From: Lateolabrax maculatus
Lineage: Eukaryota; Chordata; Actinopteri; Acropomatiformes; Lateolabracidae
DNA: 64,000 nt
Reading direction: 5' to 3'
Assembly (NCBI GenBank): GCA_031216445.1
Contig: CM062214.1
Span: 6,534,001 to 6,598,000, forward strand
The position numbers and the translations under genes are program-made. Of the stretch, positions 37,301-52,300 are shown in pieces. The notes beneath the pieces were generated by a model. That model did not search any database and was not told where the DNA came from. It was given only the letters and a program-made list of their open reading frames with translations. The first letter of the stretch is position 1, and each line of letters opens with the position of its first letter.

Positions 37301-40300
37301 AGCCTTCGCGGCAAGGCGTAAAGGACACTGACAATGGTAACCTGCACCAAAAGGTTCACAACAATTGACTGATGCACTGCTCTCTATGACTTTCTACAGT
37401 ACAGCAGTGAAGCAACATATAATTACCTCTCAAAGCTTTAATATTTGAAATTTTAATCACCTTGTGGGAGATGCATAGTACATCATGAACAATTATGTGC
37501 AAAAAGTGACTGTGTTCTCAAAATAATGGACCCAATCAATCAATCAATATGTAGCATTTTGCTATGAATTTGTTTTTTTAAATTGTATTCAGTTAGTGTC
37601 ATTAACCTGTCTTTGGGTGCCACTGTGCCGGTCATGGGCTGCAAAATGAGGCTGGACTGCTGGTCATTACAGAGAAGAGATGACTGCATCACAGAGAAGT
37701 GGAAGGGCTCCTCTTCTTCATTAACCAGACTGACTGCCTGTTCCACTGTGCGACCTTTGCAGACACACACACACACAAGCAATGTTTGTACTGTATTCAT
37801 AATGAGAACCTCTATTAAGGTAGACTACAGCATTCCCTAGCCTTAAAACCCAACCTCAACCAACGTAGCTAACCTTCTGCCATTAACCCTTACCTAAACC
37901 CTGATCTGAACATATCTAACTCTAACCAGAAGCAGAAAACCAAGTCCTAGTGCTTTAAAATACAGAGATTCAGGAACACTCGTACACTAAAAACCTTATT
38001 ATGTGGTGCGACTTGAAAGAGATGTGTGATGTTACTGTGTAAACGCATGTACGAGCGTGTGAGTCTATGCACGTTACATACCAACAAGCAGTATTCCAAA
38101 GTTAAGGTGAGGTCTGTCGAGGTAGACAACTGGTTCTCTAGTGGTGCCCACGCACAGGAAGGGGACTGACAGTGACAGAGTCTCAATCACAAAGCTCCAG
38201 AACGACTCCACCACATCCAGCTGCTCGGCTGCATATTCAAAACACACCTGCACACACACAGAGACAGACAGAGATAATTACAAACGGCTCAAAATGTAAG
38301 AAAAAGAGAGGACCTGAAGAAATGTGACATAAAGAAAATAAGAAGTAGAGACGAATACAGATTAGGAAAAGTGGAAAGGAAGAGTGATAAAAAAACATAT
38401 TAGATCAGATGAGTTGAGCGACAATTTGATAAAATGAGATAAGATTAAAATGGTATTAGATTAAACGGAAGGTATGAGATTAGATTTGTTGTGATAAAGT
38501 GGGACATGAGGAGATGGAGGAACTGAAACAATACTGAAAATGAGACAAAAAATGAGGGAAGAGATTGAGATTGACTGATGAGCATGGAAATGAAGAAGGA
38601 TGGATGAGGTGAGTTGTATGACACACTGTATTTGAAGGAAAGTGGTGGACAAATGTTATAAGATTCCGCCACCCCATATAGATATTTCAAAAAAGTCTGT
38701 TTCTATCCTTACTTCCACTTTCTTCCCAGGTAGGATGGTACCACATGGGGTGAGGCAGTGGAATGGGCTGACACCTGCGTCTGTACACTTCCACTTGAAT
38801 GAGTAGGGTTGACTGGTTGGGTTCACCACACTAAAACATCTGTGGAGTAAACCCAGAACAGTCATGCATATTCAAAGTGTCAGGGCTCAAACTGATAGCG
38901 ACAAAAAGCTCTCATCTCACTCTCTGTCTGTTACCTTGTTGGAGCCACAGACAAGCCAACAGCGTTGAACTCTATGACCCTGGTTTTAGGGTCCAGAGGG
39001 GCCCTGAATTCAGGGTACCGGCGGCTCCCACTGATATAGTCTGAGTCTTCCAGGTCAAAGTGGCAGTGGGGCAACAGGCTGCGGCCACACACCAAAATAC
39101 TGGGAGACTGATCCCCATCCTGCAAGTTGGGGATACTGAGAAAAAAGTGTACACATGAAGACAGGGAAAAAAAAAAAAGTTTGTGTCATTGTTGTTTGTT
39201 CTACAAACAGATGTCATTTACTGTGACACTCTGTCTTCTTTACTTTACCTGCAGACGAGCCTGCTCTGAAACTGGGCCACCTCTAGAGGTGAAAATCGAA
39301 TGCTGAAATTTTGCACGGCACCGGGCTTTATGTCCCCTATTGTGGGCTCAACACTGATGGGCAACAGCTCAGGATTCCCCATCAGAAGAGACATCGTGTT
39401 GGCAAGAGTGCCGGCAGGACGGGCTCCAGTTAACTCTCCTGCTGACCTGCTGCCTGGTCCAGTGGTAAAGGTCCCATCTGTTACAGATGTTCACATGTAC
39501 ACATAGTTTCAACCACAAAGCTTTAAAAAAAACATTAAAATGTATATAGGTGCTTCAAATTCAATATAAGAACATAATGGTACAGCAAGGACAGTTAATG
39601 CTGATATTCAAAGCCAAACTGAATGCTGACAAGTGAACCCCATGATATACAATAATATCACTGGAGTACCTCCTTGGCCAGTGTTGTTGCTTGGATCCAT
39701 GAGGACTTCCATGGAGAATTCCAGTTTGACAGTGCCATGATTCATTATCTGCAGTCTGCACACACAGACACACACATACCATAAACATACAATTTTTTAA
39801 TTCAGGATTTTGGCTTTTTCTTTAGTATCTGACCCCTCAGGGTGCCCAAACTTTTATTTGTTAAGTTGAAATGTTCTTTTTAGGTTATGGCTGGTTGTAT
39901 AATTAATTCTGATTTAATGAAACAGCGTATACTCCATATACCCTAGAGTCTGACTTACTGGTGGAGCCTGGTCTGGTAAAGCATGGTGTCTTTGAAGTGG
40001 ATGGTGTCGGTGTTGCAGCTGAACTTCACATAGTCACAAACTGCGCTGATAAGCAACTCAAACTCCCACAGGGAGCCCTCAACCACAGAGCAGAAGGGCT
40101 CCTGATCTGTCTTCATCACCTGCATGCAAACATATACATGTTAGCTCAACTGTGATCATAAACTGGTTACTCTGGTCAACATCTCTTCCGTATCACATTG
40201 AACACATTTACCTTATTCGCCACAGCCTGCTCGGAGGAACACTGCACTGTCCCCTGTCGGTCATCCCAGTCAGCAACCTCATCTATTGGCTGCTGGAACG

Positions 40301-43300
40301 CCACCTCACAAAACTTGCATTTCATTGGCTGGCTGGTCAGAGTCACTGGCTGATTGGAGCTGAAGGTGACAATCACTGCCTTAGAACAACCAGCATGAAG
40401 GTGTCCCACCTGTAAGAAAAAGCAGATTCTTTTTGATCACGTGCAGTAAAGCATTATCCCAAACAATCAGCCTTCATTCAAAACATTCTAAACCCGCCGT
40501 TGTTGTACAGCCACACCCGAAGTCTTTCCCTCAGTGCTTTACCTGTGGGGAAAAGAAGACATGGGGTCCGCCAGGAGGCCACTCAAACCTCACCGCCTGG
40601 CTGCTGCTGTGGTTGGTCATGATGAGACTCTGTTGGTAGGGCACATCTACATGGCAGTCACCAAAACGTAGCACATCATAATTACCTGTGAGAAAGAAAT
40701 AGGCCTTTTAGAAAATTCCAGGATAAGAAACAAGCTTTCTGATAATAAATCACTTACTGCACTTCTCTGTGCAAAATCATGGACTGACTGCTACTCTGGC
40801 TGATTAATACACCTGTTTTACACCTCCTCCTCAGCATTCCTACAACATGATTAGTTTCCTGGCTTCCTTTTCTCTCTTACCTCCCTCCTCATCTTCCTGG
40901 TCCATTTCCTGCCATGACTTGCTAATGTTGACAACAGAGACGATTTCCTTGTATGCTTCTCCGGTCAATCTTATTGTGGAGGAGTTGTACGGGTTGTCCT
41001 CCACCTGCAGTGATATCTTAGCTTCGACACTCAGGGGCTTGTCAGAGCAGAAGCTGACCTCAAACTCCACCTGCTGATTAACATTCAGCCTCAGGACGGC
41101 TCTGTGCACCCACTGATGCTCTGTGGAAGAGGGAAAAGTGTCGCAGGCGAGAAATATGGGGATGACTGTCTCTAGCATAGGAGAGAAGCCTACAGTATGT
41201 TGAGCTCATAAAAGAATACTTATTATTTAAGTGAAGAGGACATGCATTCTACTGTAGACAGAGTTTTACAGGTTAAGGTTGTACCTGAGTCAGTGGTGCC
41301 CTCGAGCTGAATGGAGCTGATGGAGCTACAGGTGTTTCCAGAAGCAGCTTTGATGGTGAACACTCCATGTTTATCCTGCATGTCAAACATGACCTACACA
41401 GCACAGAGAGCCACAAAGCACCTTTACTGACAAAATCCCCACTCATCGAAGTGTACCATATCTGTTGTATTATTTTCAAGTGAACATTGTAAATACAAGG
41501 TTTTGGTTTTCTTGTAACTAATGTAAGTAAATATGTGATAGTGTTAAAAGAGATACATTTTTACACAGAATGAATGTTTAGCTGACAAATCTGCTACATT
41601 TGAATCTGTGCCATAATAATCTGAGCTACTCTTATAGCAAATCAAGGCTCACCAACAAAAAATAATTAATTAAATTATTATCTTTAATGCTTAAAAATGA
41701 ATATTAGGCCAACAGAGGAACATTTACTAATTTGTTTTTCTTTATTCTTTGGGGAATAGCATAGTAGGATAGACAACATGGCATTCGGGATGTGCAGAGA
41801 ACCCAGTATTTGTATTTGTATCTGTATTTATTAAGGCAGAAAAATAATTTCTATTTGTATTGGAATAAAACTGGAAATAGGCGTAGCAATGCAGTTTCTC
41901 TTTTTATATCACTTCTAATTTTAGGATATTAAGTGATCTTCAATAAACTTTTATAATAATTATGAAGACTTAAATGCAACATTGGTTTGTGATTTTCATA
42001 AACCCAGCAATACATGTATTACCATAAACATAATTGAAAGAAAATAATTTTAAAACTTTTAAAACATTCAGTCTGGTTTGATTGGTAATCCCTAATCAAA
42101 CCAATAAACTAAACTCTAAATTAATGTTTAGAGTTTAAGGGCTCACAATGTTAATGTTAACAATTAACCACTGACTGAGAGATTTGGCGGAATTCTATAT
42201 ATCCACCTTTTGCACAGGGGTTTAATTGGGATTTGTTATGTATGGTGGCTCTGTGGTTTCAGGGTTGCCATGGGTGCATATGTGTGCACATAGACTACAA
42301 AATCGGATATAATTTCACAAATTGTAAATAAAATACAACAAGGCGAGTGGATCGCACGTATATATCCTTCTCAAAACAAGTGGAGGCTTAAATTCCAAAG
42401 TTGTAGGACAGGTTCGGGAGAGCAGAGCTGAAATCCATCTTCGCCTCACAAGAAAATGCACAGTGCGCATGGAATGTCCTTCACTGGGAGTGGGTGACTT
42501 CACACTTTTCCCCCTGGTCCCCCTGATTCCTCGCCGTTTGGAGTCATTTAGAGCCATTACCGCGCTCAGAGTTATGAGAAACACCAGCTATTTTTTTTAC
42601 CTATAAGATTCGGGGCTTTTGAGAAAACACTGGGTTGGAGCAATAGAAGCCACACTCCCCACCCCCCGCCATTGGTCTCCTCTCACCTGTGCGGGAACAT
42701 TTCCATTATTGTGCAGCACCAGGGGCAGGGTACGTCTGCGCCCTACAAATAACCGTCTGAACAGTAGCATTGGACTTCCTCTTCTGTTCCTCAGAGCTGG
42801 ACGCACCACACACACACTGGGCAGATTGCCCTCTCCCATTAGGTTGAACTCCAGCACTTTGCTATTGGATGTGGGTGTCCTTCTAGATCCGACAGAGAGA
42901 AGGGCAGGTGGGTAGTGGTCAGAAAAGTAAAGCGAGAGGTGATGCTTTTTTTTTTTCACAGTAGCAAGAAAAATGATTTCACCAAACACTAAAGTAGCCT
43001 ACACAGTTATGCACTCATATACCTGCTTGTTCCTTCCATTGTGGCCTCAAACACGGCACTGTAGAGCTGCGTCATCTGAGGTGTGAAGGTGACCGCAACA
43101 AACGAGTGGGACTGGCTGGGAATGCTCAGTGTTGCAGCAGACAATTCAAAAACTTCCACATTACGGGATGTCTGTACGGACATACAGCATATTTTTTAGA
43201 TCTGCTAACTACCATCTACCAATCAGTGAAACTCCTGTACGCATTTATCCATGTAGAGCTTCAAATGACTTACCTCAGCACCAACATATCTGATGGCCAA

Positions 43301-46300
43301 GCTGAGAACGCAGGGCACCTTGCTGTTGTTGGTGAGTTTGAAGCGGGCCTGAGCAGTCTGCCCGACCAGGACTTTGTTGAAGATAAACTTGTTCTCTTTC
43401 TGAATGTAAATGCCTTCAGCATTGTAAAATTGCTCAGAGGAGAGCTGACTGCTGTCGAGGCAAAGATGGTGTTCCTCGAAGATGGAGGCCATGTCTAACG
43501 CTATGCCTGGGACATAAAAAAAAGAGTCAGATACAGTATAAGTCAAAGGTACTGCATTTGATGATCAACCACTTTGCGCTTCATATATACCCTCTAAATG
43601 TTAACACAATCAATGCTTTTGTGATCATTAAGATGAAAACTTCTGATGAAAGAGAAGATAGCCTAGATAGTATGAGTTCTGAACTCATATTCTCATATAG
43701 TACAGAAATGGAAACAGCAGTAAGCACTGTTTTTTGGAATGGCAATAGTTTGTGTCCATCTGATGTCAGGAAATACATTAATTTATGTATGGAACTCAGA
43801 CATCTGGAAGCAAGCAGCAATGGTCAGGTTTATTAATCAAATAAGACAGAATGATCACACAGCTCTCACCTGGCATGCAGACTTCAGCCAGGAGCCTGTA
43901 CGGTATGCCGTCAGGCTGGTCTGAGGGGTCACGGTCACTGATGTCAATGAGCAAACTCTGGTTCCAGTTGCCCAGCTGTTCAGACACACAGTCCACTGTC
44001 ACCACCTGCTGAGACCCTGGCTGCAGTCTTCCTGTGCAGGGAGACACTGAGAATACCCCCATGGTAAGGCGATTCTGGAGAGAAACATGGGAGGATCAGA
44101 GAGGTACTCACAGGAACACTGTGGGATTTAGTAACAAAAGGAGCCAAATTTAAAGGTAGGGTAGGCAATTTATCTTAGAAGCCTTTCTAGTTATAGTTGG
44201 TATAGTTGCATCAGTGTCATTAAACACTAATTGTGACTATCAATATGCAATATTGTTGTTGAAAAAAGACCAGAGTAAAATGTAGTTTCAAAAATAAAAA
44301 CATTATCGAAATCTCAATTTTTGTTGACAAAAAAAGAGGAGAAAAAACACTAAAATATGCTAGACATAATATGTTATGTCAGAAAATGCAAGTGTTGGCT
44401 ATACACTGGTGTGTGTGTTGCATGTGTCTGGTATATGAAGGGGAATGCCGACATGAAAATGTAGATGTTTCAGATAGATTGCTTTAAAGTTTATCTAAAC
44501 TTTACAGCTAGCTGTTGCTAGCTGTGAGCACTAACAGTAGCCATGGTTGTTGTTTACGTTCATTCTGATAATGTTCAGTGTTTTCTTACATGAATGAATG
44601 AGACATGAGGTAGTTGGACACGGTTAGTGATGACAACGATGCGCCGCGCTTTTCTCCCCAGCGCTCTCTCACATAGACAAAGATACGTAAAATATATATG
44701 TGTATACAGAATGTCTATGGCAGAGAGTGTTGGGAAGAGGATCGCATCGTTGTATGTGTACATTGTAACAATACATGTCTCTGCTCTCTCGTGGACGTAG
44801 GTGGATTGCAGGTTTCATGCATGTTTTTTCAGCAGTTTCTGTTTAAAAATGTGTTATTGCACATGAAAGACACAAAGTTCTATTTTGACATGGAGCGTTT
44901 TTATATCTTTAATTTAAAAAGTTTTGCTTTTTTTCCACTTTCCTTTATAAAGTGTATCTGTCTTATACTTTACATGCTGTTTACCTTCTAAATAAATCTG
45001 AACCTTAACTGCCTTGCCAGCAACAGAGGACTCTTTTTTGTTTTGAAACAAATCAAATTTATGGACCCCTTCAAAGAGCAGCAGACATTTTGACTCGTCA
45101 TATCAGGAAACTAGCAGGTACTGGAACTAATAACATTAACAATGGCTCATTTCCAGCAATTAATGATAACAAGTTACAATTTGTAAAGATCAGCAGAGCT
45201 AACATTATGTTCGATCAATTAGAAACCTCATTAGGACTGTAATTATGGTTTAGTTATGTTAGTTTGACTAATTTCAAAAATACATGGCTAGGCTGGATAT
45301 GTTTAGGCTAGATATGTTTTTGGGTGAGCTGACCCTTTCAGCTACCTGTCAGTGGCAAAATCTGTCTTGCTATGCATGCATTGTATTGACCACAAAATGT
45401 AAAAGAACAAACGTAATGGGAGCTAACAAGCATGTCATGCTTTTTCAATGATTAATCCTGTGAGAAAATGGTTCCTATGAGCTTTCTTCCTAGTCTGGGA
45501 ACCAGACGAATCTGCAAGCTGATGTTTCATTTGCTCTGGCGGATACGTCTGGCCCCTCTCCCATTCAAACTGATACTCTGCCGATATCTCGGGCGAACCA
45601 ATCACAATCGTTTATCTAGTAGGAGGCGGGTTTAATACGATGAATGACAGAGACGAGAGCCGTTCAGGTATCTTTATAAATATCCAATATGGCGGCTCCC
45701 GTTCCCCAGCTGGCTACTGTGGCAGTGTTAAATGGACAGGACAGTAAATTTTTTTTTCTCTAAAAGAAGAACAAACAACTGCACTTAAACTTTATGTTGA
45801 TACAAAATATGTGTTTGCTGAACTTCTAGGGACGTAATGTCCGACTGGACGGCCTCTCATCTCTCTGATTGGTTGTCTCCGCTCGTCGATAACGCCCCTT
45901 AAAAATCGAAAATGAAATGAGAGGTTCCAGACTAATATGCATTTGCGAATTAGTCTGGCGATGCCAGGCTACACTCTTACACTCTTAGAAAAATACACAT
46001 GGAAAGGACCAAACAGTCATGTCCAAACAAAACAAAAACTGCATAACTTTATAGGAACTGTCATTGTTGCCATATCCACTAGCAGTCTCTTACCTGTGTA
46101 ACACTCATGTCTTTCTGGAAGGACTCACGTCTCACTTGGTTACTGGCACCAGTGGGCCTCCCCGAATGGGCCTCTCGAGGCATCTCCATACCTGGACCCC
46201 TGAGACCAGTACACAGGGACACAAACCAGAATTTAACACAAACATCATTATCAAAAACTAATATTGGAGAAGGATTATGACAGTTTTAAGACTCGCAGAT

Positions 46301-49300
46301 TGTTATCATTTCATGCAGCAGTTAAGACCTCTGACAGTTCATGTTAATGGTGGACAATACATTTTTACATTTTTTAATGCAATATATTTTATGTTTCAGC
46401 GTTTACAGGAGTACTACAACCTCAACTTGAAACATAATTACTACAAGCAAAACCTAATAAACATCATGTCATGCTTAATTCTAATTTATGCACAAGATGT
46501 TATTGTTAATTAATCATGTATGTAATAGGCAATTTAAAGGAGTACCGAAGAGATGTTTTTTTACTTATTTATTTTTATTATATTGAACCCAGTGACAGTC
46601 CAGACAAGCCCCATTACTTTTTATTACCCTCTCCTTTTCAGTGAGGTACTGTAAGTCCTTTGTGCCTGCCAATACTGTTTACTGTAAAGCCACCCCCATC
46701 ACACTAGTGGCTCTAGTCTTGCTCACAACTTGATAGGAATTAGATATACTTAAGTGATATAAATTTGATATTTTAGTCTATATTGTTTTTAATTTGTTTT
46801 ACTTTCACATCACAGGACTTCATCATAAAAGTAGAGCACTCCCTCCAGTTAAGGTAATTCATCATTTGCAGGGATTGTGTACACAATGATGCTTCAGTGA
46901 AACACCATTTGTAAGGTGCATTACGTTTTAATATGGGATTTGTAACAAGCAGCCATGGTTCAGCATGTACAGTATCAATTTTCTTTTACTTTTAAATTTG
47001 ATTTGTTGGTTTCAAAGCCATTTTGAAAATGTACTGTTGATAAATGTATTTTATCCCAAATTCTAGCCCTGTCTGTTTGTATGTGTTTGTGTGTGCGTGT
47101 TCTGTTTTCCTACCCTGGCCTCCCTGGTGGAACAGGGTCCGTGATCATGCGGCAGATGGTGAAACGGGTCTCGAAGACTCCATTGTTCTCAATAGTAAAA
47201 TTCTGCTTTTCCCTGCAGCCGTAGACCAGTGGGCCGAAGTTGATGTCACGTGCAGGTGTGATTTTGTACCTAAAGGACCACACAGCAATTCACAATTTGT
47301 GCTTACACTGAATTTTAGAACTGCCTACTATAAACAAAATAATGAAGTTTGCAGATTGTGATGAGATAGTAAGTGATATATTGTAATAAATTCTGTAATT
47401 TACAGAATTCTGTGCTGGATGATGCAACTTTTGTTAATTTGCATACACTACCCACATTGTAATGATACAAAGCCGGTTGAAAATTGGCAAATTACTCTTT
47501 CTGTTAAAAGAGACAGCATGAATTCTAACCTGGAGAAGACAGACTGGACTGAAACCTTGATGGCTAAGATTGCTATGGTTTCTCCTCCATTCCCAATGTT
47601 GGGTTCAATCACCTGCAGAAGAGAAAAACAAAATCTTACCGTAGCATCCAGTAAGTCAGCAGCAGCTTTGATGTAGATAACAGTTCACCTCATTTTCTAA
47701 AGTAGTTACTTTGAATTAAACAAGAAAATGTGTTGCAGTTGTATAAGTACCTTGAAATACTTAAGAATTCAAGATGTGTTTGCTTTTTAAATAAATGTAA
47801 AAAATTGAACCACATGAACCAGCATGTTGTACCGTCATGACTCAGCTTCTGCCTTTTACCTCATATGAATAAACAACAAACTGGGAGACATGCAAAATGC
47901 AACAAAGCATCCCAACCGGAATCAACCCATGGATGTGATGGACTTTAAGCTGATTATATCAGATACATATTAAACTACTAGGCCACCAGGACGCCCCCTG
48001 CCTGTATAATCCTGTTAAAATAAGATTGGGATATTAGACAGATAGTGATCTTTTAAAAGTGCACACCAAAACTTCTTTCCTTTCGCCAGAGAAAGGCAGT
48101 GTGGAGAGCATACATACCTCTTTTATCATGAAGTAAGAGTAATATTAAATCAAAAAGTTACGGAACCAAAATATGCTGACAAGATTAGAATATCCTTTTC
48201 TATTCCACTATTACTTATATAGTTGAACCTCCAGCTCTGTGATCATTAAGACCAGTGTGTAGCTCAGACCTGGCAGGACAGGACAGGTTGCTCTTTAATG
48301 AAGACTTCTGTATTGGGCGTGCAGACGATCTGCACTGTTGTTGGTCTCTCATGGGGCATCAGAGTACCACTCTGGGACGACAACGTGAGAATGGAGTCTA
48401 AGTTTGGCTGGGTTGTGTCAGTCTTCTGAAATGTAAACCTTGTGGAAAAAAAGTGAACAACTTCATTAGTTCCATGGTGTGATAAAATGTACTAACAGTA
48501 ATGTGACACTGATACTTTAATACTATGGTACACTGTTAAGTCAAAAAAACAGCAGTTCAAACTCACTTGTAGGATATTTCATATTTTCCTTGGTTTTTCA
48601 TCCTTAGAGACAGTTTTGCCTCTTCAAAGACTTTGATGGTTCCAAAGTCTAGGCAGCCATCTGCCACAGAAACAAGAGTATATAACATAACATTTTTAAT
48701 TATTATGACATCAGGGCTGCAGCTCAGTCAGTCAGTGGTTTACCCTGCCACCACACAACAAAAAGGTCTTCAACATTACATGGGCCTTAATAGAATTGAA
48801 AGCCATGCAAGTTAGAGAAGGCCCAAACTAACGTAGATGTTTATTTGAAATGTTGGTAAACTCTTAAATTCCACCTGGTGAGATGTCCAGAGCTATGTCA
48901 TATGCTTCAGCAGTGACCTGTATGTTTTCCGTGTGTACGATGCCCAGAATCTTCCCCACATCAGATACCTGAGACCAAACACACAGCACATACTGTACAT
49001 ACATACAAACAGATAGGCCCATTTCCATCTGACCTGATTTTCCATGTTTTCTAATCATCCTTGACATTTGACGGTGGTTTTGCCTACCTGCCTACATCAA
49101 CATTCTATAATGCATATTGAGCATAGATCCAGTTCATTCTGTATTTCATATTCATTAATCGTTTCAGCATGTGTACTTTTACTCTACCTCCAGACGTAAG
49201 ATCTTCTTAATGTGTTGTGGCCTCCTGGCCCTGAAGTGCAACTTCAGGGGGAAAGAGGAGTTAGGTGAGATGATGCCCTGATCCTGTGGCACGGTGAACC

Positions 49301-52300
49301 CATCACCCAACTCCTCCACACCCTGCAGTCTCCAGGATACCGGCAGAGCTGTCTTATTATGCAGCATCACACTTCGGCTGTCCTGCCTAAAGAGAAGGAT
49401 GGAAGCAGAGAAAAGGACAGAGGGATAGACAGTTTGGTTATTACAATAATTCTAAAGTTCGCTGTACAGTATTTTGACTCTATCATGCTGCTCTGTTTGG
49501 AGGGGCTTCACTGTGCTTTGTGAAAATCACTTGTCAAGTTATTCTGAAAAAACACCTGAATTAGTGTTCTATATTTCGGTACCTGTGCAGCAAAATCCTG
49601 TGAAAGTGCAACTGCTTGCTTTCCAGCTCCAGCTCAGGTCGAACGCCCCAGCAGGAGAGGTTGATGATGACGAGCTCTGGATTTTCCTTGATATAGCAAA
49701 CTACACTGTCCTTCATTTGTCCCAGTTGTGTTGGGTAGGCCCACACTGTCAACTCCTAGCAGGACAGAAGAATGTTTACATGTACTAATGCTATTAAAGT
49801 CATCTATATTACTTCAGTGGACACCAAAATACTCTCAATCTGGTAGTTCCCTGCTGTATTTTGGTCACACATTATCAGCTATCTGAATGAGAAGTAAGAC
49901 CAGTGTTAATAGACAGAGCTATGGTACCTGTTTCTGGTCAGGTTTAAGAGTCATGGCTGGGGGGTCCAGCAGATATGTGGTGGCCTGGGTATCATGCTGG
50001 AAATGGAACTGGACCTCAGCCTCCAGACCTGAATTGTTATGAATCACCAGTCTCTCTGTGTTCTCTGGGTACCTCTTTTCCTTGTATCTACACAAACACC
50101 GACACATGTGAATCTGTTAATAAAAAGAAGGCAAAGACTGATAAGAACACACTAAGCTATTCACTGCCATCACTCGGCCTCTCACCTGTCTCTGGTCTTG
50201 CCACAGAGTAACGGTCCAAACTCAAAGTATCCAGGTTCGATTACGTAAGTCTTCTGGAGCCCTTCTTTCATTTGTGGCACCTTCTTACTGAGGCCAAAAA
50301 GAGTCCTGGGAAAAGCACATATGAAAACTTTAAATCCAACTGAACTCACATTTAGTCATCCCTTTTGCAGTCAAAAATAATGTCAATGTGTTTTTTAAAT
50401 GTAAATTTCAAAATTTGATTGGTTGTATTGAACCAAGTTTTCCGTCTACATCGACATTTAACTCTGGACAAAAAATCGGAGGGAACCAAATCAAAAAATG
50501 TCAAATTTAAAGATTTTTTACAGATCAAACATGTAAACTGTTGCAGACAAAATTTTACAATTTCAGTTAGTCTTTAAACCTTTGAAATCTTAAATTTTGC
50601 ATAAGTGTCTTTATTAAAGTTACATTGTGCACACAAATATTGGTGAAATATCAACAACGAAGTTTAATTATTGTGTAGTATGTATTTTTATCTGTAATAA
50701 CCTTTTCTTTCCCTCCCTTCCCCTTTCTTTACCATTTCTATTACGTTATTACGTTATTAAACAATGCCGACTGACATGTGATCCTGGGAGATAGTTGGAT
50801 AAGTGCAAATTCCTATGCAGCGTAGTTGGTAGGTGGGTGACTGGGTCCCCAGCAGCTGAAAGCTGAGGGTCTCGTCAAACATCCCTGGGGAGTCTGAGTA
50901 AAACCAGACCCTCAGCACTGCCTCGCCGTTGGCCGGTACAACCCAGCGAAATGTTTTCAGGCTGCACACAAATACATGCAAACACACACACACAAAAACA
51001 CACGATTAGTAAAGCAGTAACAAAGCAAAACAAGCCACAATGTGTCATTGTAGAGTGTCTGTGGGTGTTTCCCTTACCTCTGGTTGCGTTTCAGCTTTAA
51101 GTTTCTTTGGTGTTGGTCTTGTTCGGTGGAGTCAGACATGGAGGAGACCTTTAACAGAGGTGAGTGAAAGTGGTCCAAGCCCTTTGCTTTTGTCTTGGCT
51201 GAAGTCTGTCTCTTGCTCCTCTGACCCTCTCTGCCCTTTTTATCCCTGTCCTTTGTTACTTCACTCTCCTTAATGCTGCCCTTGCCGCCACTTTTGGAAG
51301 GTGTTGCCATTGCCTCTTCCTGTGGTGTGCACAAAAACACAAACACCCATCTTATTTTAAAATCTTTAATATTTAAATTTTATCAATTAAATCAGTCCAT
51401 AAAATCCATCAGTTTGTGCTTTTAATTTATTGATAGTAGTAATTTGGTATCATTAACCTGTGTGACCATGATAGAGATTTGTTGTAGCTTGTGTTTCATG
51501 GCAAGTTAATTCTTAACACTAATTATTCTCCACATCAAGACCACATTTCCTTTAAATCCTCTGCCCTTTTCTCTTAAAAAGATGTGGCTTCTATGGATCA
51601 TCACTTTCACAATGATAATATTGTAGTTGTTCATGTGTATGTTTAAAGTGTAAATGCATGTGTAATTACCATTACCTTTAAAACTGATGCTTTCATATCT
51701 TCCTCTTTCTTCTCCTCACCCTGTTCGTCCACCCTCGAGGGATCCAGGAGGGTGAAACAGTCGCAGGTGAGTGGACTGTTAGTCTTCTCCCTGGTTTTGG
51801 GGAAAGGAACCATAGAGAAGGTGGTGGGAGGAGGGATGGGTGGCCCGCTAGGTCCCAACCCCAAATCATCCAACAACTAACCAAAAGAGAAGAGGAAACA
51901 GATTAACTGATGAAAAACTAAGGGATAGACTACATGTGTGTGTCTTTCCAAAAAGACACACACAGTAAATTATAATAACGACAAAAACAGAAAAATCAGG
52001 CAAGCCGTACCTTGACCAGTGGAGGCAGAATGCTGCCTTTAAGCAGCTCTGTGGCGCTCGGACAATCTTTCCCTGTTACAGTCAGCACAATGTGAGGAAT
52101 GATGTCCTGAGGAAACGCCTTGTCTGTTTCAGCTGGTGCCGCCATCTGACTGGGCATTGGAGACACACTATTGGCTTTCCTGCTCCTTTTGCCAACAGGG
52201 GTCTGTGGGCACAGAGTGATGATGGATTAAATTGATGTTTTCAAATTTTTGCTGTAGTAATATTTAAGCTTTCTTTGTCTATGTTAGTCATTTATGCAAA

